Below are positions 1 to 7,717 of a stretch of DNA of 49,490 nt, in pieces. How positions within the stretch are numbered: position 1 is the first letter of the stretch; each line of letters opens with the position of its first letter. The notes under the pieces are model-generated. The model ran no database searches, was not told the origin of the DNA, and saw only the letters and a program-made list of their open reading frames with translations. Source of the stretch: Cryobacterium algoritolerans (GTDB lineage: Bacteria; Actinomycetota; Actinomycetes; Actinomycetales; Microbacteriaceae); NCBI RefSeq assembly GCF_004402785.1, contig NZ_SOFP01000045.1:28551-78040 (forward strand). The letters run 5' to 3'. Position numbers and translations under genes: made by a program.

Positions 1-14
1 CCCCCCCCCCCCCC
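1..14. repeat. Poly-C run at window edge
   Basis: Fourteen consecutive C bases open the window and run into ordinary sequence (gctgcgctcc). There is no gene context for them. This could be the edge of an assembly or a real homopolymer next to the decayed insertion sequence; the sequence alone does not decide. Confidence 0.6.
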
Positions 15-78
15 GCTGCGCTCCTCCATAACTTTTGGCCTGCAACCGTTCCTTGGGGCTTGACCCCGACAGCACTCC

Positions 79-1242
79 ATGAAGGCGGGGAAACCGCCGA
101 AAGGCAAAAAAATTGGAGGAGAGAAAATGCTTGAACACACACAGACCCCCGCAGACACAACGGCTCCCGTCGACGTCGAATGGAAGATCCGCCACCTCAC
201 CAGCTCGATCCGCAGGCGCGAACGCACCCTCGACTGGGACGGATACGCCACGCCCCACACCCCCGAGAACCCGGCCGTCGTTGCCGCGCGCACCGCCGCC
301 CAGCTCGCCGGGATCGCGGAGCTCCGCACCCGGCTCGCCGTCTCCGCCCTGCTCGCTGACGCCGACGCGATCGATGACGCCGAGGATGCCCGGTTCGGCA
401 AAGACAAACGCGGTGATGAGTTGCCGCCAGAGCTCGCCCGGCGCCAGTCACGCCTGGTCAAACTCGCCCAAGCCCGCGCCGCGTTGGAAGCCGACGCGGC
501 GGCTCGGGCACGGAAAGACGCGGAGAAGAAAGCCCGAGACAAGGGCGACAACGATGAGGGCATCACGGCGAAGGGCGATGATGCGGCCCAGAATGCGATC
601 GTCGCCCCGAAGGCTCAACGCAACTTCACCGACCCGGACGCACGGATCATGAAGACCGCTGACGGGTCCTTCCACTACGCCTACAACGCGCAAGCGATCG
701 TCGATGCGGATCATCAAGTGATCGTCGCGACGACGCTGACGAATATTGGTGTGGATGTGGAACAGGTCGTGCCGCTGGTCGAGAACCTCCACACCACGAC
801 CGGTGTCCTGCCGCGCCAGATCTTGGCTGATGCCGGGTATTGTTCAGCAGCAAATCTGACCTACGCCAAAACCTGTGAGACAGTCAGCGGCGGCAGGACC
901 GAGTTCTTCATCGCGACCGGCCAGGTCAAGCATGGCGAGCGTGTTCCCGAGGTTCCCCGAGGCCGAATCCCCGCCAACGCGACGCTCCGGGAACGCATGG
1001 CGCGGAAACTGAAGACGAAGAAGGGCCGCGCGGTTTACGCGCGGCGCAAAGCAATCGTGGAGCCCGTGTTCGGTCAGATCCACACCAGGCAAGGCAAATT
1101 CGTGCTGCTGCACGGGTAGGAACAAACCGCTCACGAGTGGGACCTGATCGCTGCCTGCCACAACCTGATGAAGCTTCACACCCTGCAAACCAAAGCCCTC
1201 CTGGCCACGCAAACCGCACTCACAGCCCGACCGGCAACCTAA
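79..1242 (+). pseudogene. IS1182-family transposase remnant (5'-truncated, nonsense mutation)
   Basis: This is the C-terminal part of an IS1182-type DDE transposase. Typical blocks are visible: DKRGDELPPELARR (about residues 109-122), AQRNFTDPDARIMKT, YNAQAIVDADHQVIVA, the second catalytic Asp in LADAGYCS (D251) and the catalytic Glu in IVEPVFGQI (E328). The N-terminal domain with the first catalytic Asp is absent, and a stop lies in frame at 61-63, so the copy is truncated. A TAG at 1117-1119 replaces what is normally Leu in the LLRGL block; reading through it in the same frame gives EQTAHEWDLIAACHNLMKLH, the expected family C-terminus, ending with TAA at 1240-1242. An ATG at 127 behind GGAGGAG could still translate a fragment. 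The element is inactive. Its boundaries and terminal repeats could not be identified. Confidence 0.85.
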
Positions 1243-1481
1243 AGACCCGGGCGGAACCGCCCTGCCGGGCGGCAGCAACCCCGGCCTGCTGCCGTCAACA
1301 CGGCACTGGTCGTATTTTCAGTCGGCACGAGAACACTCGCAGACCCGAGGTCCTTGACAACCGACGCCGCAACGCCCGCGCACCCGACGATATGGACCAG
1401 CATTTCACGGCCTCAACATCAAAAAGGCGTTACCGACCCACGCTCCCAGTGTCTGCGTCATCCACTCTGGAGGAGTCCCCG

Positions 1482-2323
1482 CTGGCACGCAAAGTCCGCA
1501 CCGCTGATCAGGCGATCTCCCGTCTGAGGACCTACAACCTCGTGGCCGGCTCCCTGCACCTGGTGCAGGCCATCGGCTTCGCCTCCGTGCTCACCCTGCT
1601 GACCAGCCAGGTCACCTTCGCCGTCACCGCCGACTACCTGGCCGGGCCTCCCGGCGTTCCGTTGCCGGCCGAACGCGTAGTCCTGTTCGACGTCAACGTG
1701 GGTGTGGGGGTAGTGGCGTTCCTGGCTTTGTCGGCCCTGTTCCATTTCCTCATCTCATCGCCGTGGTTCTTCCCCGCTACTCGGCCGGATTGAGGAAGAA
1801 CCGCAATTACTTCCGCTGGGTCGAGTACTCGCTGAGCTCGTCGATCATGATCTGGCTGATCGCGCAGATCACCGGCATCACGGATATCGCGGCGCTGTTC
1901 TCGATCTTCGCCGTCAACGCCGCGATGATCATGTTCGGGGCACTGCAGGAGAAGTACGAGACACCCGGCAGCGGCAAGTTCCTCCCGTTCATCCTCGGTT
2001 CCGTGGTGGGCGTGGTGCCGTGGATCGTGATCCTCATCTACTTCCTCGCTCCCGGCTCCACCAGTGAGGCGTCGCCGCCGGCCTTCGTCTACGGGATCAT
2101 CATTTCGCTCTTCCTGTTCTTCAATACCTTCGCCGTCAACCAGGTGCTGCAGTACCGGCAGGTTGGTGGTTGGCGCGACTACCTGCGCGGCGAGCGCGCC
2201 TACATCACGCTGAGCCTGGTCGCGAAGTCCGCGCTCGCCTGGCAGGTCTTCTCCGGCGCGATCATCCGGCGGCGGCGCGACGCCTCAGGCTGCGCCTGGG
2301 GCCAGCAGCGCCGCGATGAGTAG
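1482..2323 (+). pseudogene. Heliorhodopsin, interrupted by a -1 frameshift
   Basis: Heliorhodopsins are seven-helix retinal proteins with inverted membrane orientation and no established general function. Here two overlapping reading frames together give one complete protein. The first holds helix 1 (RLRTYNLVAGSLHLVQAIG) and helix 2 with the conserved LFHFLIS histidine, then hits TGA at 1791-1793. The second resumes at RYSAGLRKNRNYFRWVEYS and carries the counterion Glu (codon 1823-1825) in VEYSLSSS and the Schiff-base Lys (codon 2225-2227) in LVAKSALAWQVF. The frames join cleanly if the C4 run at 1774-1777 were C5, giving FFPRYS. The best start is a CTG at 1482, six nt after GGAGGAG; no ATG or GTG has a ribosome site. 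The tail overlaps the convergent permease gene. It is either a true pseudogene or an intact gene with a homopolymer sequencing error. Confidence 0.88.
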
Positions 2324-3217
2324 CAGGGTCGGCACCGACGCCAGGGTCGTGACCAGCACGGTGTCCCGCGTCACCGCGACGCCCCGTTCATACCGGGCGG
2401 CGAAGTTGTAGATGTTCTGCGCGGTGGGCAGAGCCGAAATGGTGACCACCCCGAACAACTCCGCGGCGTCGAGCGCGAACACGAACCGGCCGAGCAGGTA
2501 GGCGAGCCCCGGCACCACTGCGACCTTGATCACCGCGGCGGTGGCGACCAGCCTGCGCCCGGACCCGGGCCTCAACAGGCGTTCCCCGTGGAGCGACATC
2601 CCGAACGCGAGCAGCACCATCGGGATCGCCGCTCCGCCGAGGAGCTCGAGCGGCGCCAGCACCGGGGCGGGCAGCCGCACACCGGTGATCGAGACCAGCA
2701 CCCCGGCGGCGGAGGCCATGATCATCGGGTTGCGCAAGGGCTGCGTCACGATGGCTCGCACGGACATCCGACCGCTGGTCGACACATCGAGCACCGCCAG
2801 GATCATCGGGGCGAGTACGAGCAGTTGCAGCAACAGGATCGGGGCGACGAAGCGAGCACTGCCGAGCACGTAGATGGCCACGGGCAGGCCGATGTTGTTC
2901 GCGTTGACGTAGCTGGACGACGCCGCCCCAAGCACGGTCTCGGCGACCGGGGTGTGGAAGAACAGCCGCGCGGCGAGGAGATAGAGTCCGGCACCGAGCA
3001 GAACGCTGCAGAGACTGGTCAGGAGGAACGAGGAGAAGAGCACCCGGGCATCCGCGTGGGAGAGCACCGTGAACAGCAGTGCCGGCGTGGCCACGAAGAA
3101 GGCGATTCGGTTGAGCACCCTGTGCGCGCCGGCGCCGGCGACTCCGAAGCGCTCGATCAGATAGCCGACCAGGATCACGAAACCGATGATTGAGAACCCG
3201 ACCAGCACACCACCCAT
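2285..3217 (-). CDS. AEC-family (auxin efflux carrier-like) permease
   Basis: A 310-aa membrane protein with about ten hydrophobic helices and the AEC family layout: a first bundle, a conserved SYVNANNIGLPVAIYVLG segment in the fifth helix, a polar middle (STSGRMSVRAIVTQPLRNP), and a second bundle ending LPTAQNIYNFAARYERG. The N-N-x-G-x-P and P-T-A-x-N motifs are typical of bacterial AEC transporters, which move organic anions or amino acids; the substrate here is unknown. The ATG at 3217 is chosen over upstream in-frame codons because the protein then begins at the first helix and a TAGGCT -10 box lies 7 nt upstream, suggesting a leaderless transcript. The gene is divergent from the alpha/beta hydrolase and its 3' end overlaps the heliorhodopsin frame by 39 nt. 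Confidence 0.85.
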   Translation of the reverse strand: MGGVLVGFSIIGFVILVGYLIERFGVAGAGAHRVLNRIAFFVATPALLFTVLSHADARVLFSSFLLTSLCSVLLGAGLYLLAARLFFHTPVAETVLGAASSSYVNANNIGLPVAIYVLGSARFVAPILLLQLLVLAPMILAVLDVSTSGRMSVRAIVTQPLRNPMIMASAAGVLVSITGVRLPAPVLAPLELLGGAAIPMVLLAFGMSLHGERLLRPGSGRRLVATAAVIKVAVVPGLAYLLGRFVFALDAAELFGVVTISALPTAQNIYNFAARYERGVAVTRDTVLVTTLASVPTLLLIAALLAPGAA

Positions 3218-3224
3218 ACGACCG

Positions 3225-3230
3225 AGCCTA
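3225..3230 (-). promoter_or_regulatory. -10 box of the AEC permease gene (leaderless)
   Basis: TAGGCT on the minus strand, 7 nt before the ATG at 3217. At this spacing transcription would begin at or next to the start codon. No Shine-Dalgarno sequence is present, which fits leaderless translation. Confidence 0.5.
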
Positions 3231-3289
3231 CGGGGCGGTCGCCAACCGAATAGTCGGCCGGGTCCTTGCGGCCGGAGAAGCCGCCCGCC

Positions 3290-3295
3290 TACGCT
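3290..3295 (+). promoter_or_regulatory. -10 box of the alpha/beta hydrolase gene (leaderless)
   Basis: TACGCT ends 6 nt before the ATG at 3302. A TTGCGG at 3266-3271, 18 nt further upstream, could serve as -35. There is no ribosome site, so translation is probably leaderless. Confidence 0.5.
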
Positions 3296-3301
3296 CGAGC
3301 C

Positions 3302-4117
3302 ATGCCTCATCTCACCGTTCCAGGCGCGTCGTTATACTACGAGACCGAAGGCCGCGCGGCGGCGCCCGCCCTTCTGCTGCTACACGCCGGCATCGCGAAC
3401 CTCCGGATGTGGGACCCGCAGATCGCCGCGCTGGCGGCAGGACATTTCGTCATCCGTTTCGACAGCCGCGGTTTCGGTCAGACCACGACCGAGGACGTCG
3501 CGTTCTCCAACCGGGCCGACGCCATCGCCGTTCTCGACCACCTCGGGGTGGCCGCGGTAACCCTGGTCGGCTGCTCCCGCGGCGGTTCGATCGCGATCGA
3601 CGTGGCCCTGGAGCACCCCGACCGGGTGACCGGGCTGGTCACGATCGGGTCCGGCCCGAGCGGTTTCCCGGAGGTTGAGCTCACCGAGGCGGAGGATGCC
3701 CTCTTCGACGAACTCGACCTGGCATTCGACGCGAAGGACTGGCACCGACTTGCCAGGCTCGAGGTCGCCCTATGGGCGATCGGGCCTCTTCGGACCGAGG
3801 TCGACCTCGACCCGGAGTTCCTGTCAACGGCCTACGCCCTCAATCGGGTGAACGTGGTACACGCCGAGGAGAACCCGCTCCCCATTCCGCTGGAGCCGCC
3901 TGCGAGCAACCGGGTGGTCGACATGGAGGTGCCCGCGCTGGTCACGGTCGGCGAATTCGACATCACCCCGGCGTTGGCGCAATACGAATACCTGCTGTCG
4001 ACCCTGCCGAGAGCGAGCGGCTGCACCTTCCGGAACACCGCGCACTTGCCCAGCGTGGAACGGCCGGCGGAGTTCGAACGGGTGCTCGTGGCCTGGCTGG
4101 CCGAGAACGGTCTGTGA
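3302..4117 (+). CDS. Alpha/beta-fold hydrolase
   Basis: A 271-aa single-domain hydrolase. The oxyanion region is LLLLHAGIANLRMWD, the nucleophile elbow is G-C-S-R-G (Ser catalytic), and the catalytic His lies near the C-terminus in NTAHLPSVERP; the acid is probably the Asp in TVGEFDIT. This layout is that of the 3-oxoadipate enol-lactonase / epoxide hydrolase / esterase group, but nothing fixes the substrate. ATG 3302 is preferred over the upstream GTG because it follows a -10 box by 6 nt and starts the beta-sheet correctly. The gene stands alone, divergent from the AEC permease and convergent with the GntR regulator. Confidence 0.85.
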   Translation: MPHLTVPGASLYYETEGRAAAPALLLLHAGIANLRMWDPQIAALAAGHFVIRFDSRGFGQTTTEDVAFSNRADAIAVLDHLGVAAVTLVGCSRGGSIAIDVALEHPDRVTGLVTIGSGPSGFPEVELTEAEDALFDELDLAFDAKDWHRLARLEVALWAIGPLRTEVDLDPEFLSTAYALNRVNVVHAEENPLPIPLEPPASNRVVDMEVPALVTVGEFDITPALAQYEYLLSTLPRASGCTFRNTAHLPSVERPAEFERVLVAWLAENGL

Positions 4118-4185
4118 CCTCAAGTCGATCGCCAAGGGCAGTTCCGCGCTGCGCTGAGGTCCTGCCCCGGCCCGGTCGGCGTGAT

Positions 4186-4230
4186 GTCGACAGGCTCAAT
4201 CACCGGTGATCGGCTCGAGCACCGGTGATC
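4186..4230. repeat. Interspersed palindromic repeat, copy A
   Basis: Intergenic element with a perfect 12-bp palindrome ATCACCGGTGAT at 4199-4210 and a second CACCGGTGATC at 4220-4230, flanked by TGTCGACAGGCTC. It lies between two convergent genes and touches the stop codon of the GntR gene. Its TCGACA-GCTC and CCGGTGATCG-GCT words recur at 35366-35412. It may act as a bidirectional terminator. Confidence 0.55.
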
Positions 4231-5017
4231 AGGACTGCGCGGAGTGGCTGATCGTCAGTTGCACGGTGGCCGTGTTGACGAGGGCCTTGGACAGGTAGAA
4301 CGGGTGTCCCTCGCGTTCGAGGGTCTGGGTGAGGATGAGCACGGGGCTACCGGCGGGAAGCCCGAGCAGCCTGCCGCGGGTCGCACCTGGCACGCCGATC
4401 GTGATGTCGGTTTCACCGGGCCCGAAGGTCGGCCCTAGCACCGCGATGAGGGCCGAGAGCACGCTTCGGGCATCCTGCTGCTCGTCGGACACTGCCGCGA
4501 CGGCGACCGAGCCGAGCCGGTCCAGGCCCGCGCCCGGCAGATGTTCCTGCAGCAGGGCGATCGGCGCGCCGTCGCGGGAGATGACGCTCTCGATGAACCA
4601 GGACGGCTCGCCGGGAAGGATCCCAATCAGGTCGGCGGTGAACGCCGGAGAGGAGGGTTGCAGGGCGTTCTGGGTGCGCCGCACCTGCACCGGCTGACCC
4701 GTCTCGCCGAGGAGTTCCTCGATCGGGCGGATCTTCGCCAGGCCGAGGTGAGGCAGCCGGTCGGCGACGAATCGGCCGATTCCCCGGCGGCTTCGCACGA
4801 AACGGTCCTCTTCTAGGAGCATCAGGGCCTCTCGCACGACCGTGCGGCTGACGCCCATCGCGGTGCCGAGTTCGGTCTCCGACGGCAGGAGAGACGCGAT
4901 CGGTAGCGTGCCGTTGCGGATGGCCTCGGTGATGCGCGAGTACACGGCCACCCGAAGCGGAATCCCGCCGGTGCTCTCGAGCGGCCCGGCCAGGGCCGCC
5001 TCCGTGCGTCTATCCAT
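4229..5017 (-). CDS. GntR-family transcriptional regulator, UTRA (HutC-like) domain
   Basis: A 262-aa regulator. Residues about 20-90 form a GntR winged helix (VYSRITEAIRNGTLPIASLLPSETELGTAMGVSRTVVREALMLLEEDRFV), followed by a C-terminal ligand domain of UTRA type (RRTQNALQPS, WFIESVISRDGAPIALLQEHLP, PVLILTQTLEREGHPFYLSKALV). The ATG at 5017 follows GGGGGAG. It is divergent from the MFS transporter and nucleoside hydrolase across a 112-bp region, so it very likely controls that pair and itself, with a nucleoside or a breakdown product as plausible effector (inference). The upstream in-frame extension crosses the promoter region and was not used. Confidence 0.85.
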   Translation of the reverse strand: MDRRTEAALAGPLESTGGIPLRVAVYSRITEAIRNGTLPIASLLPSETELGTAMGVSRTVVREALMLLEEDRFVRSRRGIGRFVADRLPHLGLAKIRPIEELLGETGQPVQVRRTQNALQPSSPAFTADLIGILPGEPSWFIESVISRDGAPIALLQEHLPGAGLDRLGSVAVAAVSDEQQDARSVLSALIAVLGPTFGPGETDITIGVPGATRGRLLGLPAGSPVLILTQTLEREGHPFYLSKALVNTATVQLTISHSAQS

Positions 5018-5059
5018 TCGTCTCCCCCGGTTGCAAATGAGTATACCGTGCGGATCTGG

Positions 5060-5085
5060 TGCACATGTATAACATGCATGTACAC
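5060..5085. promoter_or_regulatory. Probable GntR operator in the divergent promoter
   Basis: The divergent region contains a perfect 10-bp palindrome ACATGCATGT at 5072-5081, flanked by TGCACATGTATA on the left and GTACAC on the right, an AT-rich island in GC-rich DNA. The position between the two start codons fits autoregulation plus control of the transporter operon. The exact operator is inferred from symmetry only. Confidence 0.45.
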
Positions 5086-5129
5086 TTGGCGTATCGACCT
5101 TGTGGTTGCTCCAACGAAGGAGTTCGTTC

Positions 5130-6536
5130 ATGCTCGTGCTTTCCCCCGAAGCGATCCTGGCACCGGTCCGGGCACGGGCTCCCCGTTGCACCGGGGTGTT
5201 GATCGGCACTCTGGTGCTGGCCATCCTCACCTTCCAGCTGAACGCCACCCTTCTCTCCGCCGCCCTGCCCGCGATCGGGGTTCAGCTCGGCGAGAGCATG
5301 CAGGATGTCGCCCGGGTGCAATCGACCTTCTTCCTCGCCGGCGCCGTATTCGGCATGGTCTTCTCCCGTTGGAGTGATTTTCTCGGCCGCAAACGTAGCC
5401 TGGTGATCGTGCTCACGATGCTCCTGGTCGGAACCGTCGTCTGCGTGCTCGCCCCCAGCCTCCCGATGCTGCTCGTCGGCCGGGTGCTGCAGGGTGCGGC
5501 CAGCGCCACCTTCACGATCTCCTTCCTCCTGCTCTCCGAGCGACTGGACTCCCGCCTGTTCGGGATCGCGGTCGGCATCATCACCTCGGTCAATGGCGGC
5601 CTGTTCGGGGTCGATGGCCTCCTCGGCGGCCTGGTGACCGACACGATCGGCTGGCGGTTCCTGTTCGTCATCACCCTCGCTCTGGGCCTGATCGCGATCG
5701 TCTGCGTTTCCCTGTTCGTGCCGCAGGACGAGCCGCGGAACCGGGCCGGGTCGATGGACTGGTGGGGCGCCGGCATCCTCTCCCTCTTCCTGGTCTCGAT
5801 CACCAGCCTGATCTCACAGGCCTCCTCGGCCGGCTGGTCCGACCCGCTGACGCTCGCTTACCTGGGCGGAACCCTCGTCACGGCCGTCGCCTTCGTCATG
5901 GTCGAGAATCGCATCGCTCGCCCCCTGATCCCGATCCGCGCCCTGCGTTCCCGGCAGGTATGGCCGCTCCTGGCCAGCACCATCCTGACCATGGCGGGAG
6001 CGTACTCAGCACTCAACTTCACGGTCATCATGCTCAGCCAGGACCGGCAGGTCGGCTACGGCCTGAACGCGTCGATGTCCGCGCTGCTCTACCTCTCCCC
6101 CACCGCACTGTTCGGTGTCACCGCGGCGATCTTCTCCGGCTGGCTGGCCGTGCGGATCGGCTGGATCACCTCTCTCCGGTTGAGCAGCGGCCTGATCGCG
6201 CTGGTCGCCGTCGCTCTCGCCGTGTTCACCCTGGACCGTTGGGCCGTCTTCGGCCTGCTCATCGTGATGGGGATCTGCTACCTCGGCCTGTTCCAGAGTG
6301 CGGTCAACGGGGTCTCGGTGCTGAACTCCCCTCCTGAGGCCCGCGGGGCCCTGCCCGGCCTCAACGGCGCCTGCTTCGGGATCGGGATCGGCGCCGGCAT
6401 CGCCCTGGTCGCGCCCGTGGTGGCGACGGCCTCCGCCGCGGGCTACCAGGGTGCACTCTGGATCTCCGCCCTGCTGACCGCGGGGTCCTTCCTCGCCTCC
6501 CTGATCCTGCGCGCCGCCGTGAGGACCGGCGCATGA
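5130..6536 (+). CDS. MFS transporter (14-helix, DHA2-like), probable nucleoside importer
   Basis: A 468-aa major facilitator protein with about 14 hydrophobic helices. The loop 2-3 motif A is SRWSDFLGRKRS, and a glycine-rich motif-C-like segment (GVDGLLGGLVTD) ends helix 5. ATG 5130 has AAGGAG 8 nt upstream and is preferred to the upstream GTG at 5100. The gene is followed 31 nt later by a nucleoside hydrolase and faces a GntR regulator. The context suggests uptake of a nucleoside or related compound, but this subfamily is better known for drug efflux, so direction and substrate are open. Confidence 0.8.
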   Translation: MLVLSPEAILAPVRARAPRCTGVLIGTLVLAILTFQLNATLLSAALPAIGVQLGESMQDVARVQSTFFLAGAVFGMVFSRWSDFLGRKRSLVIVLTMLLVGTVVCVLAPSLPMLLVGRVLQGAASATFTISFLLLSERLDSRLFGIAVGIITSVNGGLFGVDGLLGGLVTDTIGWRFLFVITLALGLIAIVCVSLFVPQDEPRNRAGSMDWWGAGILSLFLVSITSLISQASSAGWSDPLTLAYLGGTLVTAVAFVMVENRIARPLIPIRALRSRQVWPLLASTILTMAGAYSALNFTVIMLSQDRQVGYGLNASMSALLYLSPTALFGVTAAIFSGWLAVRIGWITSLRLSSGLIALVAVALAVFTLDRWAVFGLLIVMGICYLGLFQSAVNGVSVLNSPPEARGALPGLNGACFGIGIGAGIALVAPVVATASAAGYQGALWISALLTAGSFLASLILRAAVRTGA

Positions 6537-6567
6537 CCCCTCGACCCCAGAACTGGATGGTTCATCG

Positions 6568-7629
6568 ATGAACACCCACCCGACGCCCGTCACCCCGATC
6601 TACCTCGACTGCGACACCGGGGTCGGCGACGCGCTGGCGCTCGCCTACCTGCTCGCGACGCCCGGCATCCGCCTGACCGGGATCGGCACCGTGGCCGGCG
6701 CCGTCACCGCGGCCGTCGCCGCCGCCAACACCCTGAACCTGCTCGCCACGGCCGGCCGCGACGACATCCCCGTCGGCGTTGGCGGATACGATCCGCTCGA
6801 CGCTCCGCGGCACGGGGCCCCCGCGCACAAGACGAACGGGCACGGCAAGAACGGGATCGGCGACGTGCTGCTTCCCCGCTCGCGTCGGCACCCCGTCGAC
6901 GAGAGCGCCACAGAGCTCCTGATCCGGCTCGCGCACGAGCACCCAGGCGAGCTCGAGATCATCGCCACCGGACCGCTGACGAACCTGGCCGAGGCTCTCT
7001 ACCTCGACCCAGAGCTGCCCCGACTGGTTCGCCGTGTGACGGTCAGGGGCGGCGCCGTGTTCGTGCCGGGCAACGCCGGCACGTTCGCCGAGGCGAACAT
7101 CGCCGCCAATCCCGAGGCCGCCGCGGACGTGTTCGCGGCCAGCTGGCCGGTGACCCTGGTTCCGCTCGATGTGACCCAGGCGCACTCGTTCGACGAGACC
7201 CACCGCCGCGCGCTGGCCGCAGCCGATGGTCTCACCCAACAGGCGCTGGCCCACATGCTCGGCACCTGCTTCACCTATTATGCGAAGCACTTCAGCACCC
7301 GGCGAATGTACCCGCACGACTGCGTGAGCGCGGCGTTCGCCACCGGCGACCTGGAACCGGAACGGATGCCGACGCTCCGCATCGGAGTCGACGTGACCAC
7401 CGGTCCGCGCCGGGGGCAGACCTACTTCGCCCGGGTGGACGGGGCGGTGAACGCCGACGTGCGAAACGGACAGAACCCGCACGAGGCCCGGGTGCTGCTG
7501 TCCTTGCGGCGGGACGCCGCTCCGCGACTGCTCGAGCGGATCCTCGCACTCGCCGCGGCGCCGTCCGCGGTGGAGCCCGCGGTGGAGCCCGTATATGCCG
7601 CCGGCCTGTCCGAATCGGTGGCCGCCTGA
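6568..7629 (+). CDS. Nucleoside hydrolase (inosine/uridine-preferring family)
   Basis: A 353-aa enzyme that splits the N-glycosidic bond of nucleosides into ribose and base. The calcium-binding N-terminus reads YLDCDTGVGDALALAYLL, a variant of the family's D-x-D-x-G-x-D-D with Gly in place of the penultimate Asp. Other family blocks are IATGPLTNLAEAL, RGGAVFVPGNAGTFAEANIAANPEAA, LVPLDVTQAHSF and the late metal/sugar ligand YPHDCVSAAF. It lies 31 nt downstream of the MFS gene and is probably co-transcribed under the GntR regulator. The ribose released would feed the rbs operon 3 kb away through RbsK (inference). Confidence 0.87.
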   Translation: MNTHPTPVTPIYLDCDTGVGDALALAYLLATPGIRLTGIGTVAGAVTAAVAAANTLNLLATAGRDDIPVGVGGYDPLDAPRHGAPAHKTNGHGKNGIGDVLLPRSRRHPVDESATELLIRLAHEHPGELEIIATGPLTNLAEALYLDPELPRLVRRVTVRGGAVFVPGNAGTFAEANIAANPEAAADVFAASWPVTLVPLDVTQAHSFDETHRRALAAADGLTQQALAHMLGTCFTYYAKHFSTRRMYPHDCVSAAFATGDLEPERMPTLRIGVDVTTGPRRGQTYFARVDGAVNADVRNGQNPHEARVLLSLRRDAAPRLLERILALAAAPSAVEPAVEPVYAAGLSESVAA

Positions 7630-7661
7630 GCGGTGCGGTCGCACCGCGGCAGGCGACCGGC

Positions 7662-7717
7662 GAGTCGCTTGCAGAGTCGGCTTGCAGAGTCGGCTTGCAG
7701 AGTCAGCCTGCCGACTC
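7662..7717. repeat. 13-bp tandem repeat with terminator-like hairpin
   Basis: Unit GAGTCGGCTTGCA occurs about three times, followed by a degenerate copy. GAGTCGGC (7687-7694) can pair with GCCGACTC (7710-7717), giving an 8-bp stem between convergent genes. It may terminate both; copy-number change by slippage is possible. Confidence 0.5.
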
